Assembly (NCBI GenBank): GCA_050633645.1
Contig: JBOEGX010000002.1
Span: 558,001-622,000 of the forward strand
Direction: 5' to 3'
Length of the DNA stretch: 64,000 nt
Source of the DNA: UBA1672 sp050633645
GTDB taxonomy: Bacteria > Pseudomonadota > Alphaproteobacteria > Micavibrionales > Micavibrionaceae
Shown here in pieces: positions 8,055 through 17,087 of the stretch. Position numbers and translations under genes: made by a program. Under the pieces are notes generated by a model. The model saw only the letters and a program-made list of their open reading frames with translations, had not been told where the DNA came from and did no database searches. Positions within the stretch are counted from its first letter, which is position 1, and each line of letters opens with the position of its first letter.

Positions 8055-8771
8055 ATGGATAAAAACATCGTAATATTTGGAGCAAATGGAGCAATCGGCG
8101 GTGCGTTATGTGATTATTATGCACAGAATAAAGGCAATCATATTTTTGCTGTCTCGCGCTCTGTAATATCGCCGACATCATCGAATACAGGGCATTTACA
8201 GATAAATTTTAATGATGAGGCGAGCGTCGAAAAATGCTGCTCGCTCATATTTAAGAAATCACCACCGGACATCATTATTGTTACCAACGGCGCTTTGCGC
8301 GTTGATGAGCAACTTCCGGAAAAATCATTAAAGGATATTTCCAAAGGTTATATGGCATCTATATTCGATATTAATGTCATCATACCTGCTTTAGTTATGA
8401 AACATATCTTGCCCATGATGCCGCGCGATCATTCGTTTAAATTCGCTGCGTTATCTGCGCGTGTTGGCAGCATTTCTGATAATCAGCTTGGTGGGTGGTA
8501 TTCATATCGTGCATCTAAAAGCGCACTGAATATGATGATTAAAACAGCAAGCATTGAATGCGCGCGGCGCAATCCAAAATCTGTTATTTTTGGCCTGCAT
8601 CCTGGAACGGTCAACAGTAACTTATCTGCTCCATTTCAATCAAATATAGCAAAAGAAAAACTTTTCACACCGCAACAATCTGCACAATATTTAGCAGGAG
8701 TTGTAAATGATTTAATCCCTGAGGATACAGGCAATGTTTTTGCATGGGATGGACAACGCATAGAGGCATAG
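8055..8771 (+). CDS. SDR family NAD(P)-dependent oxidoreductase (CsgA/C-factor-like)
   Basis: This is a classical short-chain dehydrogenase of 238 residues. The cofactor-binding glycine motif is FGANGAIGGAL near residue 8, a Ser in the LSARVGS segment matches the catalytic Ser region, and YSYRASK provides the Tyr/Lys pair. The closest architecture I recognise is the C-factor-like SDR group with a conserved HPGTVNSNLSAPF segment after the active site. The substrate cannot be deduced. It starts a three-gene plus-strand unit with a 2-base gap to the following lipoprotein gene and then glutathione peroxidase, which suggests a redox or lipid-peroxide role. Upstream, 7920-8054 contains no recognisable gene. 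Confidence 0.85.
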   Translation: MDKNIVIFGANGAIGGALCDYYAQNKGNHIFAVSRSVISPTSSNTGHLQINFNDEASVEKCCSLIFKKSPPDIIIVTNGALRVDEQLPEKSLKDISKGYMASIFDINVIIPALVMKHILPMMPRDHSFKFAALSARVGSISDNQLGGWYSYRASKSALNMMIKTASIECARRNPKSVIFGLHPGTVNSNLSAPFQSNIAKEKLFTPQQSAQYLAGVVNDLIPEDTGNVFAWDGQRIEA

Positions 8772-8773
8772 AG

Positions 8774-9328
8774 ATGAAAAAAATATTATTAACCACATTA
8801 GTTGGGAGCGCATTATTTATGAGCGGGTGCATTGGCGCAGGAGAAATATCCACCATAAAATATAATGGCGCAGGACAATTTCCATCACTCACGGGGATAG
8901 ACTTACACGGGCAAGAGCGTGAAATTCCCAAGAGCTTTAGAGGCGAACTTAACATTGTGGCGGTTGCCTTCCAAAGGCAACAACAAAAAGATGTTGATAC
9001 ATGGATACCCAAGATAGATGCGATTATTGAACGATCAGACGTCCTTAAATTTTATGAAATCCCCATCATATATGAAGTGAACATGGCAAACCGTATGTTC
9101 ATAAATAATGGCATGCGCGCAGGTATAGAAGATGATAAGGCGCGCAGTCGAACAATTACGGTGTACACATCACGCGAAGATTTTATAAAATTCATGTCAA
9201 TGGAGGAAGATGATATTTACATTTTACTTTTAAATAAAGACGGTGAGATATTGTGGCGTCATAAAGGCGCCTATGACGCAGATGCATTTAAAGCCCTTAA
9301 CGACGTAATCAAGGATATTCAAAGATGA
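8774..9328 (+). CDS. Thioredoxin-fold lipoprotein without a redox CxxC
   Basis: The product has a lipoprotein signal peptide (MKKILLTTLVGS, lipobox MSGC) and then a region resembling peroxiredoxin/ATP10-type thioredoxin folds: FPSLTGIDLHGQ at the start, a central VAVAFQRQQQKDVDTW strand/helix, and the terminal ILLLNKDGEILWRHKG typical of the family's last strands. There is no CxxC or peroxidatic cysteine after the lipobox, so it is probably structural or a chaperone rather than a redox enzyme. ATG 8774 was chosen over the in-frame ATG at 8744 because it places the lipobox correctly and follows AGAGG. Its stop overlaps the start of the next gene by 4 bases. Confidence 0.75.
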   Translation: MKKILLTTLVGSALFMSGCIGAGEISTIKYNGAGQFPSLTGIDLHGQEREIPKSFRGELNIVAVAFQRQQQKDVDTWIPKIDAIIERSDVLKFYEIPIIYEVNMANRMFINNGMRAGIEDDKARSRTITVYTSREDFIKFMSMEEDDIYILLLNKDGEILWRHKGAYDADAFKALNDVIKDIQR

Positions 9329-9921
9329 AAAAGAGATATTTTATAATTATGTTTCTCATGGCTTCATTCACAGGAAATCCAACATCTACGCACGCAGAAA
9401 CTAAAATGGAACGTTCTATGCCCGCCATGTCTAATGCTCACCAATTTTCATTTACATCAATAGATGGAAATAATTTGAACCTTAATGATTATACAGGCAA
9501 AGTGATTTTAGTTGTAAATACAGCCTCAAAATGCGGGTTTACAGGGCAATATAAAGATCTTCAAACATTGTATGATACATATAAAGATCAGGGACTTGTC
9601 ATATTGGGTGTGCCTTCGGGTGATTTTGCAGGGCAAGAGTTTGAAGCGGAAAATGAAGTTAAAAAATTCACAGAGAAAAAATTTAATATTACCTTCCCAC
9701 TAACAGGCATAACGCATGTTAAAGGCAAAAACGCACATCCATTTTACAAATGGGCCAGTGAAAAAGGTGGTTTTTTAAGTGGACCTAAATGGAATTTCCA
9801 CAAATATCTGATTGATGCAAATGGGAATTACATTACTTCATTCGGAAGTACAACATCACCAACTTCAGCGTCTGTAATAACTGCAATAGAAACAGCGCTT
9901 TCTGAAATTCCGAAAGAATAA
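9325..9921 (+). CDS. Periplasmic glutathione peroxidase family protein
   Basis: This thiol peroxidase reduces hydrogen or lipid hydroperoxides. A signal peptide (residues 1 to about 24, ending THAET) predicts export. The peroxidatic Cys is in VNTASKCGFTGQY (Cys at the selenocysteine position), followed by GVPSGDFAGQEF in place of the common PCNQFGGQEP block, and KWNFHKYL with the conserved Trp-Asn. The glycine-and-glutamine context is therefore slightly divergent but the active triad looks present. The ATGA overlap couples it to the lipoprotein gene. It ends one base before the stop of a convergent SDR gene. Confidence 0.9.
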   Translation: MKKRYFIIMFLMASFTGNPTSTHAETKMERSMPAMSNAHQFSFTSIDGNNLNLNDYTGKVILVVNTASKCGFTGQYKDLQTLYDTYKDQGLVILGVPSGDFAGQEFEAENEVKKFTEKKFNITFPLTGITHVKGKNAHPFYKWASEKGGFLSGPKWNFHKYLIDANGNYITSFGSTTSPTSASVITAIETALSEIPKE

Positions 9922-9922
9922 A

Positions 9923-10672
9923 TCAAGTTTTGAATTTAGCACAAATCATGAATTTAAGGGCGTTGGGAAGGATAGAAATTATTTTCAAACTTCGTGTTAG
10001 TTTTTTGGGGAAGTGAATTTCAAATTTTTTAGAGAGAAGCCCCTTTTCAATTTCATGAGCGGCCCCTTCCGCGCTCATGATAAAGGGCATGTCAAAATTA
10101 TTTTTTTCGGTCAATGGAGTCTCTACAAACCCCGGGCAAATCATTTTTATATCAATATGGTTTTCTGCCTCCAGATACAGGCTTTGCATAAAATTAATGA
10201 GGCCGGCTTTGCTCGCACTATAAGGCTGGCCATTGGGTAAGCCTACATAACCAGCAACACTGGCGCAGGCCACTATTTGTGCTTTTCTTTGCGACCTTAC
10301 TGCCTTAATGGCGCATTGTGTAAAATAGATAACACCTGTTAAATTGACATCAATTATATTTCGGATATCCTCTTCTTTCATATCTAAAACGGCTTTGGGT
10401 TCATATATACCCGCCATACATATAATACGATCTATTTGGCTATGAAGGGTTTTGGCATGATCTATAGCATTTTTGACTTGCACAAAATCTGAAATATCAA
10501 ATGCTATAACCGTATGCTCCCCACCCAATTCATCATTTAATCTATCAAGCTTATCTTGTGATCGCGCGGATAATATTAAATGTGCGTCCTGCTTTGATAA
10601 ATTACGGGCTAATTGCGCGCCTATACCACTGCTTGCGCCAATAATCCATATTGTTTCGCCTGAAAATGCCAT
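9923..10672 (-). CDS. SDR family NAD(P)-dependent oxidoreductase
   Basis: A 249-residue short-chain dehydrogenase with the cofactor motif GASSGIGAQLA (residues about 12-22), CMAGIYEP in place of the NNAG strand, catalytic Ser in CASVAGYVG and YSASKAG as the active-site Tyr/Lys. A short hydrophobic C-terminal segment (LKFMICAKF) may touch the membrane. It is the last gene of a six-gene operon (9923-15007) that includes FAD, DUF1365, cyclopropane-synthase-like, chalcone-isomerase-like and DUF3833 genes. SDRs occur in related clusters, so it probably acts on the same lipid product. Confidence 0.86.
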   Translation of the reverse strand: MAFSGETIWIIGASSGIGAQLARNLSKQDAHLILSARSQDKLDRLNDELGGEHTVIAFDISDFVQVKNAIDHAKTLHSQIDRIICMAGIYEPKAVLDMKEEDIRNIIDVNLTGVIYFTQCAIKAVRSQRKAQIVACASVAGYVGLPNGQPYSASKAGLINFMQSLYLEAENHIDIKMICPGFVETPLTEKNNFDMPFIMSAEGAAHEIEKGLLSKKFEIHFPKKLTRSLKIISILPNALKFMICAKFKT

Positions 10673-10674
10673 AA

Positions 10675-11205
10675 TTACTTTTCAACCTTTTGAAGAATTA
10701 ATGTAAGCTCCGCGACGGTCACACCAAATTTCTTAATATAAGAGCGATTAATAAGAACGCCATCATTCATTTGCCACATCCAATCATCAAACTTAACACG
10801 ATAGGTTTTTCCGCCCACCGGTAAATCCATACTATAGTGCCAATTAATTGCATTACCCGAAGTCTTACCCGTGGCAGTGCCTAAAATATCGTCTGCAGTA
10901 CCTTCAAATTCTCCGTTATCTTTTTTAATAACCGTCCAAATGCGTTTTTGCTCTTCACCATCGTAATAAAAGAAATCTTCTTTTAAAACACATTTATCGC
11001 CATCCCACGTTCCGTTCATCTTAATATCGAATCGACGAACAACTTGACCTTTCCTGTTTTGAACAATACCCCAGCCAACGATATCATCGCTAAAAAATTC
11101 TTCAAAATTTACCTCTGGTTTTACATCTTTATAATAGTCTACATTAGTGTTTGAACACGCGCCTAGCATCAGTATTGCTCCTGTTATAGTGAAGATTTTG
11201 TTCAT
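10675..11205 (-). CDS. DUF3833 family lipoprotein
   Basis: The 176-residue protein has a lipoprotein signal (MNKIFTITGAIL, lipobox LGAC) and the features of DUF3833: NFEEFFSDDIVGWGIVQNRKGQVVRRF near the N-terminus, a calycin-like beta-rich middle and a DDWMWQMNDGVLINRS segment near the end. The biochemical role is unknown; it is almost always found in clusters with a cyclopropane-synthase-like enzyme and DUF1365. Its ATG overlaps the end of the chalcone-isomerase-like gene by 4 bases, and the SDR follows after 2 bases. It is probably an outer- or inner-membrane lipid-binding lipoprotein. Confidence 0.88.
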   Translation of the reverse strand: MNKIFTITGAILMLGACSNTNVDYYKDVKPEVNFEEFFSDDIVGWGIVQNRKGQVVRRFDIKMNGTWDGDKCVLKEDFFYYDGEEQKRIWTVIKKDNGEFEGTADDILGTATGKTSGNAINWHYSMDLPVGGKTYRVKFDDWMWQMNDGVLINRSYIKKFGVTVAELTLILQKVEK

Positions 11206-11726
11206 TGTATTTGTCCTGTTAATTTATTTTTAAATTCGGGTTCAGATGTTTTGTCAGATAACCATATTCCAAAAAATCTGCGTCCGAATTTTGGGTCTTG
11301 CACGCGCCCGATAAGTTCATCGCCGTGGTAAAACAATGTTTCATCATTGGGTAAATAAACGCCTGTGATTACACTTCCACTTGAAACATCGGGGAAAATT
11401 TCTTTCATTTGGGAATACCATCCCGCCAATAATAATTCATCTTCAAAGCCTTGGTCTCTAATCTCTTCTGCAGAACGTACCGCTATCTTCTGACCGCTCA
11501 GATTACGAAGATATGTAAGCTCAAGAGCAAAAGGCTCTTCAAAACTCCATATCCCTTTTGGGGCAAATAACTTTGCGTCATAAACATCAAATAAAAGATA
11601 GGTGTATCTTGCCTTGCCAACCATAACTGGTTCGTTGACATGCTTCTCTATATAAAGTGAAGATGCATGCACATTAAAAACACCAATAAACAACAGACAT
11701 AATGACATTATCAAAGGCTTAAGCAT
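11202..11726 (-). CDS. Chalcone-isomerase-like secreted protein
   Basis: A 174-residue protein with a signal peptide (cleavage about residue 21, after VHA) and the chalcone-isomerase-like fold: KHVNEPVMVGKARYTYLLFDVYDAKLFAP at the start and RRFFGIWLSDKTSE near the end, which is the typical C-terminal signature. Bacterial members are not flavonoid enzymes; the fold is shared with fatty-acid-binding FAP proteins, so lipid binding in the periplasm is a reasonable inference. It overlaps the preceding methyltransferase gene by 8 bases and the next by 4, so it is expressed with them. Confidence 0.87.
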   Translation of the reverse strand: MLKPLIMSLCLLFIGVFNVHASSLYIEKHVNEPVMVGKARYTYLLFDVYDAKLFAPKGIWSFEEPFALELTYLRNLSGQKIAVRSAEEIRDQGFEDELLLAGWYSQMKEIFPDVSSGSVITGVYLPNDETLFYHGDELIGRVQDPKFGRRFFGIWLSDKTSEPEFKNKLTGQIQ

Positions 11727-12885
11727 GACGAAGCTCCATATGCATTACGTCAATACGTCCGACCTTAAATGCGGCGTAACAGATCGCCAGATAGAAACGC
11801 CATAACCGTATAAACTTCTTGTCATAACCGAGCGCCAGAATGGCCGGCGTATTCGCGTCAAATCGTTGCAACCATTCCAGCATTGTTCTGCCATAGTCTT
11901 GACCAAACGCAAACTGATCAACAACTTGCAAATCAGATTGAGCTGCTTGACGCGTAAAACGCTCGGGGCTTGGTAGCATGCCACCCGGGAATATATGCGT
12001 GCGTATCATATCACCGCCGCTGCGGTAACGCTCAAAATGCTGATCCGCGATAGTGATTGTCTGTATCATCGCTTGCCCTTTATCACTCAGCAAAGAATGA
12101 AGTTTATCAAAATACGTGGGCCAGAATTTTTCCCCAACAGCTTCAAACATTTCAATGGATACGATATTATCGTACTTACCAGTTTGATGACGATAATCTT
12201 CCAATACAATATCTGCACGGTTACCTAAGCGAATTTTTGCATATTTATGCTGTTCATCAGATAGGGTTATGCCCTTAACATGATAGTCACGATCAACGCG
12301 ATTAACGGCGCGATCGGCAAAGCCGCCCCAACCACAACCAACCTCAAGTATATCTCCGGACACGCGATCTAAACGATCAATCATACGGTCATATTTGTTG
12401 TTTTGTGCTTGTGGCAGATCTTCATTGTCATTGTTATATAAAGCGGCAGAATATGTCATTGTCGGGTCAAGCCAGAGGCTATAGAAATTATTCCCTAAAT
12501 CATAATGCGCCTGAATGTTCTTACGGCTGCCGCGTAAAGTGTTTTGTCGCAATGAATAAAGGACGTTAGCAGTCAGATTTACAAATCCACCGCCATGAAA
12601 GACAGACTTTAAATGTGCTTCATTTTCTAATCCAAAAAGAAGAACTGCACAAATATCGTCACTGTCCCACCACCCATCACGATATGCTTCTGCTAAACCC
12701 GTGTCGCCCTTACTTGCAAATGCGGTAAATGTACGCCAATCACGCACACTCATTTTCGCGCAAGACCCCGTAAGAACGCCGCCAAAATGATGTGACTGTC
12801 CATCAGGTGTCACAAGCTCTAACTTACCGAATTGAGCGTGATCTAAAATTTTAAATAATCTATCTGCAAATGCCTTATAAAACAT
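11719..12885 (-). CDS. Cyclopropane-fatty-acid-phospholipid synthase family methyltransferase
   Basis: The enzyme transfers a methyl group from S-adenosylmethionine to an unsaturated acyl chain of a phospholipid. Of 388 residues, the SAM site is EVGCGWGGFA (about 190-199), preceded by the family block HYDLGNNFYSLWLDPTMTYSAA, and followed by SIEMFEAVGEKFWPTYF. The family-typical N-terminal domain is present (FGGVLTGSCAKMSVRDW). A ring-forming cyclopropane synthase and a methyl-branching enzyme cannot be told apart here. Clusters pairing this enzyme with DUF1365 and a FAD oxidoreductase include the furan-fatty-acid system studied in Rhodobacter sphaeroides, so methyl-branched or furan fatty acids are possible products. 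Confidence 0.92.
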   Translation of the reverse strand: MFYKAFADRLFKILDHAQFGKLELVTPDGQSHHFGGVLTGSCAKMSVRDWRTFTAFASKGDTGLAEAYRDGWWDSDDICAVLLFGLENEAHLKSVFHGGGFVNLTANVLYSLRQNTLRGSRKNIQAHYDLGNNFYSLWLDPTMTYSAALYNNDNEDLPQAQNNKYDRMIDRLDRVSGDILEVGCGWGGFADRAVNRVDRDYHVKGITLSDEQHKYAKIRLGNRADIVLEDYRHQTGKYDNIVSIEMFEAVGEKFWPTYFDKLHSLLSDKGQAMIQTITIADQHFERYRSGGDMIRTHIFPGGMLPSPERFTRQAAQSDLQVVDQFAFGQDYGRTMLEWLQRFDANTPAILALGYDKKFIRLWRFYLAICYAAFKVGRIDVMHMELRHA

Positions 12886-12959
12886 AAGTTATATCCTAAA
12901 ATAATACTTTCATCATGCCACTATATGTTTGTCCTAATAACATAGCCCTTACACTAAGA

Positions 12960-13754
12960 TTACAATTTTGTAAGGTTATCGCTGGCGCTAATATTGGGCG
13001 TAATTTGATCCGGCTTTTTAAGGTGGCGTATTCCTTTGGAAATCAGTTTCACAGCTTGCCAATAGATTAAGAAAATTGATTTAAATGTGACCAGTGGGTG
13101 GCTCCAAAATACCGATCTCAATGACTTTTTATTCATAGGAGTTAGTCGCCCAACCAATGATGTCACAAGCTTCTTACGGCACTCAACGTCATAAAAATCT
13201 ATCCAGATCCCTAGCGTATTATCTTGCACATCAAATCGGAATTTATAATGCCCTTCACGCTCTAAAAATGGTGAAACATGGAACAGCTTCTTTGCACTCA
13301 TCCAATCTTTTGACTGCAACGGTCGATTATCAGTGTGCGCGCATAAATATGTATGGGTTTCACCGAATGTATTGTTAACCTCGTTAATGACTGCGCGTAG
13401 ATTGCGGTCTTTATCAAAACAAAGCCAAAAGCTTACGGGGTTAAAGACATATCCCAAAACTCTGGGCATACTGACTAACACAATGTCATCGATAATTTCG
13501 TGTAAGCCATAGTCATCAAGGATACCATGCGCCCATTGTTCTAAATCAACGTTCTCTTCACGAGAAGCATGATCACGCTGGTAGAAGCTAAGGGGAGAAA
13601 AGCGATTGAGGGCGAGGCCGTTTACACTAAGCTTCTTGGCTAAAGAATTTAAGGGCAGTGCAAGGTAATAAATATTGTAAACAAACGCATTCACTTTCGG
13701 GAATAAACGTTTATGCATTACTTTTGCCGTAAAAATTTGTGGGGTTATTTCCAT
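12960..13754 (-). CDS. DUF1365 family protein
   Basis: A 264-residue protein with the DUF1365 signatures KVMHKRLFPKVNAFVYNIYYL near the N-terminus, YVFNPVSFWLCFDKD in the middle and a KFFHVSP-like block (KKLFHVSPFLEREGHYKF). The role is not established, although it is consistently encoded between a FAD-dependent oxidoreductase and a cyclopropane-synthase-like gene, as here. It overlaps the upstream FAD gene by 10 bases; a 74-base gap separates it from the methyltransferase gene downstream. Probably an accessory or catalytic component of unsaturated fatty-acid modification. Confidence 0.93.
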   Translation of the reverse strand: MEITPQIFTAKVMHKRLFPKVNAFVYNIYYLALPLNSLAKKLSVNGLALNRFSPLSFYQRDHASREENVDLEQWAHGILDDYGLHEIIDDIVLVSMPRVLGYVFNPVSFWLCFDKDRNLRAVINEVNNTFGETHTYLCAHTDNRPLQSKDWMSAKKLFHVSPFLEREGHYKFRFDVQDNTLGIWIDFYDVECRKKLVTSLVGRLTPMNKKSLRSVFWSHPLVTFKSIFLIYWQAVKLISKGIRHLKKPDQITPNISASDNLTKL

Positions 13755-15001
13755 TCCGGCTCAATTCCCATCATTTTTGCAACATTTACCGCGCTTAATA
13801 ATCCATCTTCATGAAAGCCATATCTTTGCCATGCGCCGCAATACCATATTCTGTCTTTGCCCTGAATTTCCGGTATTTTCTGTTGAGCCTCAATTGCGGC
13901 CAGATCAAATACAGGGTGCTCAAAATGACATTGATCGTGAACCAGTGCCGCATCAGGCGCGCGCGCAGGATTAAGAGTAACAATGATCGGCGTTTCCGTC
14001 TGGAGTGGCTGTAAGTTATTCATCCAATAGCTTAATGATATTTTATTATCGATATTCTGTTTATCTGACTGATATATCCAGCTTGCCCACGCCTTTTTGC
14101 GTTTAGGCATAAAGCTTTGATCTGTATGAAGAACCATTTCATTGGGTTGATAACGCACCGCGCCGACTATATTTTTTTCTGTCTCGGTTGGGTTTTTTAG
14201 CAAGCGCATGGCCTGATCACTGTGGCATGCAAAAACCACTTGGTCATATTCTTCAGAGTTTCCATGTATATCGGTTACCAGCACACCATTCTGTGTGCGC
14301 TCTACAGTTTTTACCCCGCAATTATACCTGATGCGATCCTCATAAGGCTGAATGATGCGTTTCACATACTCACGGCTTCCCCCTACAACAGTATACCATT
14401 GCGGATGATCATTCACCGTAAGCAAGCCATGGTTATCAAAGAATCGTAAGAATGTTTGTGCGGGAAAATTTTCCATCTTATTTGCAGGCGTGCTCCAAAT
14501 TGCTGCCCCCATAGCCAGAAGATAATAATCCCTGAACCATACCCCCATTTTCATCTCGTCTAGTAATTCACCCAGTGTTAGGGTTGTACCATTCTCTAAA
14601 TACGCGGTGGCTAATTTATTAAACCGTAAAATATCGAAGAGCATTCTGATATATGCGGGGCGAAAGAAATTTGATTTTTGTGCAAATATGCCGGCCAATT
14701 TATGATAAGTGCCATATTCCAGCCAACCACGGTTTATATCGACACCAAAAGACATATCCGTTTTAGATATAGGAACATTCAAATGATGAAATAAAGCAGT
14801 TAGCAGCGGATAATTCTTTTTATTGAAAACAATAAATCCCGTATCAACAGGAACATCACCATTTTTTGTTTTGACCATCTTTGTGCGGCTGTGTCCGCCG
14901 ACATAATCATTTTTTTCATATACGGTTATATCATGATGCGCATGGATCAGATGCGCAATTCCTGCCCCTGAAATGCCTGTGCCGATAATTGCTGTCTTCA
15001 T
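13745..15001 (-). CDS. NAD(P)/FAD-dependent oxidoreductase of the amine-oxidase/desaturase type
   Basis: The protein (418 residues from ATG 15001) starts with the dinucleotide-binding motif IIGTGISGAGIAHLI and continues VYEKNDYVGGHSRT, as in amine-oxidase-like flavoproteins. Near the C-terminus WYCGAWQRYGFHEDGLLSA is the usual FAD-closing motif of the subgroup that travels with DUF1365. ATG 15001 has a GAGG element at good spacing and gives the standard start; an ATG at 15007 lies too close to it. As first gene of the operon it is probably controlled with the rest; no promoter is obvious. By analogy it may introduce or rearrange a double bond in a membrane acyl chain. The actual reaction is inferred. 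Confidence 0.88.
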   Translation of the reverse strand: MKTAIIGTGISGAGIAHLIHAHHDITVYEKNDYVGGHSRTKMVKTKNGDVPVDTGFIVFNKKNYPLLTALFHHLNVPISKTDMSFGVDINRGWLEYGTYHKLAGIFAQKSNFFRPAYIRMLFDILRFNKLATAYLENGTTLTLGELLDEMKMGVWFRDYYLLAMGAAIWSTPANKMENFPAQTFLRFFDNHGLLTVNDHPQWYTVVGGSREYVKRIIQPYEDRIRYNCGVKTVERTQNGVLVTDIHGNSEEYDQVVFACHSDQAMRLLKNPTETEKNIVGAVRYQPNEMVLHTDQSFMPKRKKAWASWIYQSDKQNIDNKISLSYWMNNLQPLQTETPIIVTLNPARAPDAALVHDQCHFEHPVFDLAAIEAQQKIPEIQGKDRIWYCGAWQRYGFHEDGLLSAVNVAKMMGIEPEWK

Positions 15002-15076
15002 AAACATGCCTCACGTTAAAAAGAGAATATTACACAGCGTCTTCATACGAGTGCCTGTCATGAAAATTACAAAAGT

Positions 15077-16441
15077 TTAATTTTTGAATTTTATGTTCAC
15101 GCGTAAACCCGGCTCGTTATCGCTCAATGATATTTCTGCCTTGTGCAAATCAAGCACGGCCTTCACAAGACTTAAGCCCAGTCCTGTTCCGGGCTCAGAC
15201 CGGCTATAATTTGCACGAAAAAATCGGTCAAAGACGCGCTCTCTTTCCTGCTCTGAAACGCCGCAACCATTATCGGCTAAGACAAAAATGGCCTGCTTTG
15301 CATTCTGTTTTAATTCTATTTTGATATGGCCGTTTTCAGAAGAGAACTTAATTGCATTATCCACCAAATTCGCAAATGCTTGAAAAAGCATGTCTTTGTC
15401 ACCGCTTATAAAAACATCATCACAAACAGCAGAAGAAATACTCAATGATCTATCTTCTGCCAAGGGTTCATATAATGCGATTACATCTTCTATAATTTTG
15501 CCTATATTTACAGTGATAAAGTTCTGAGAGCGCGCCGATTTTTCGATATTAGTAATGCGTAATAATGAATTAAATGTGCCAAGGATATGATCCGCTTCAC
15601 TGATTAATGAATCTACCTCACTCTCGCTGTTTTTATTTGCCTTTAAATGCTCCAAATGATTTCGCAGCCGCGTAAGTGGGGTACGAAGATCATGCGCAAT
15701 ATTGTCACTGGTGCTACGGATACCTTGCATTAATACCTCAATGCGATCCAACAAGGTATTTAAAACCTGCGCCAGATTACTCAGATCGTCCCAACTGCCT
15801 TTAATTGAAATACGTTTGGACAAATCACCTGTGTCCATAATGTTTTTTGCCGTTCCTGCAATCATATTGATGCGGCTTACGACGAACAGGCTAATAAAAA
15901 AGCTAACAAAAATAACCATGAGCATGAACACCATGATCATAATACTAAACATCTTCAGGCGTTCATAACTTTTATTGATATCGTTGATATCACGGGCAAC
16001 AAGAAGTTTTGAACCATTTTCAAAGGTATGAATTTTAGCTGCATAAAGCACCTGTTTTGCTCCATGACGAAAACTGACAACACCCTCTTTAAGGAGTGTG
16101 ACATCTTCTGGCATATTATTAAGGTGCCCGGCTAGGCGAGCGCCATCTTTATCTTGAAAAAAATAAACAGGGTTGAGCTTTTCTACCGCCCGTTTTGAAA
16201 TATATTGCCCTATATTTTGCGTAGAATGATTTTCTCCCAATGAAATAATGATATGCTCTATTTCAATATTAATGGCGTCTTCAGTCTCGCGCATAAAGTT
16301 CTTTTGGCCAAAATCATAAAGCGAATAGCCTAAAAAAACCGCGGAAATACCAAGGAGTATCGTAAATAATACCGCCATCTTAAAGCTGGAGCTTTTGGCA
16401 TAGCGCCTAGAAACTGTCTTCGATGATATATCCTGCACCAC
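15077..16441 (-). CDS. Sensor histidine kinase (EnvZ/QseC-like)
   Basis: A membrane histidine kinase of 454 residues. TM1 is about 22-40, a periplasmic sensor loop spans about 41-163, TM2 about 164-188, then a HAMP linker, the dimerisation/phosphoacceptor segment with His about 250 in NIAHDLRTPL, and a catalytic ATPase domain with NLVDNAIKFS, ADNGCGVS and GTGLGLSLV (N, G1 and G2 boxes). It starts with GTG and overlaps the response regulator gene upstream by 35 bases. The sensor domain shows no family I can name. It is directly upstream of the lipid-modification operon and could regulate it. Confidence 0.93.
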   Translation of the reverse strand: MVQDISSKTVSRRYAKSSSFKMAVLFTILLGISAVFLGYSLYDFGQKNFMRETEDAINIEIEHIIISLGENHSTQNIGQYISKRAVEKLNPVYFFQDKDGARLAGHLNNMPEDVTLLKEGVVSFRHGAKQVLYAAKIHTFENGSKLLVARDINDINKSYERLKMFSIMIMVFMLMVIFVSFFISLFVVSRINMIAGTAKNIMDTGDLSKRISIKGSWDDLSNLAQVLNTLLDRIEVLMQGIRSTSDNIAHDLRTPLTRLRNHLEHLKANKNSESEVDSLISEADHILGTFNSLLRITNIEKSARSQNFITVNIGKIIEDVIALYEPLAEDRSLSISSAVCDDVFISGDKDMLFQAFANLVDNAIKFSSENGHIKIELKQNAKQAIFVLADNGCGVSEQERERVFDRFFRANYSRSEPGTGLGLSLVKAVLDLHKAEISLSDNEPGLRVNIKFKN

Positions 16442-17087
16442 GCACCGTCTTGATTATTGTTCCGTCATGATCATGTATTTTTTTACGCAGGCGACTAATA
16501 TGGACATCGATAACATTCGTTTGAGGATCAAAGTGATAATCCCAAACGGCCTCTAGTAACAACGTGCGCGTAACAACCTGCCCTTTATGGCGTAGTAAAA
16601 ACTCCAACAAGTTAAACTCGCGCGTTTGCAAATCTATAGTTTCTTGGCCTTTACGCACATTACGTTTGAGCAAATTAAGCTCAATGTCTGCGGTCTTTAA
16701 TATTGTATCTTTTGAATCTGTTGTCGTCATATTGCGACGTCCAAGAATTTCAACACGCGCGAGTAATTCAGCAAAAGCAAACGGCTTTGTAAGATAATCA
16801 TCACCACCAGAGCGCAAACCCTTCACACGGTCATTTATATCCGCCAAAGCACTTAATATGAGGATAGGCACAACAAAACCGGATCCCCTGAGTGTTTGTA
16901 TAACTGTTAATCCATCAATTTCAGGAAGCATACGATCGATGACCAAAACATCATACTTCTCGCTTTGAGCCAGAAATAAACCATCTTTGCCATTATCTGA
17001 TTGATCAACGACATGCCCTGCCTCTTTGAGGCCTTTGGCAATATATGCAGATACATTCTGATCATCTTCAATAACTAATATTTTCAT
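16407..17087 (-). CDS. OmpR/PhoB-family response regulator
   Basis: The 226-residue protein has an N-terminal receiver domain (acidic pair EDD at 7-9, phospho-acceptor Asp about 51 in VLVIDRMLPEIDG, Lys in DDYLTKPFAF) and a C-terminal winged-helix DNA-binding domain ending RTVRGAGYIIEDSF. The recognition-region sequence TNVIDVHISRLRKKI is typical of the OmpR class. It is co-transcribed with the kinase through a 35-base overlap and is the first gene of the pair. Target promoters cannot be read from the sequence. Confidence 0.95.
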   Translation of the reverse strand: MKILVIEDDQNVSAYIAKGLKEAGHVVDQSDNGKDGLFLAQSEKYDVLVIDRMLPEIDGLTVIQTLRGSGFVVPILILSALADINDRVKGLRSGGDDYLTKPFAFAELLARVEILGRRNMTTTDSKDTILKTADIELNLLKRNVRKGQETIDLQTREFNLLEFLLRHKGQVVTRTLLLEAVWDYHFDPQTNVIDVHISRLRKKIHDHDGTIIKTVRGAGYIIEDSF

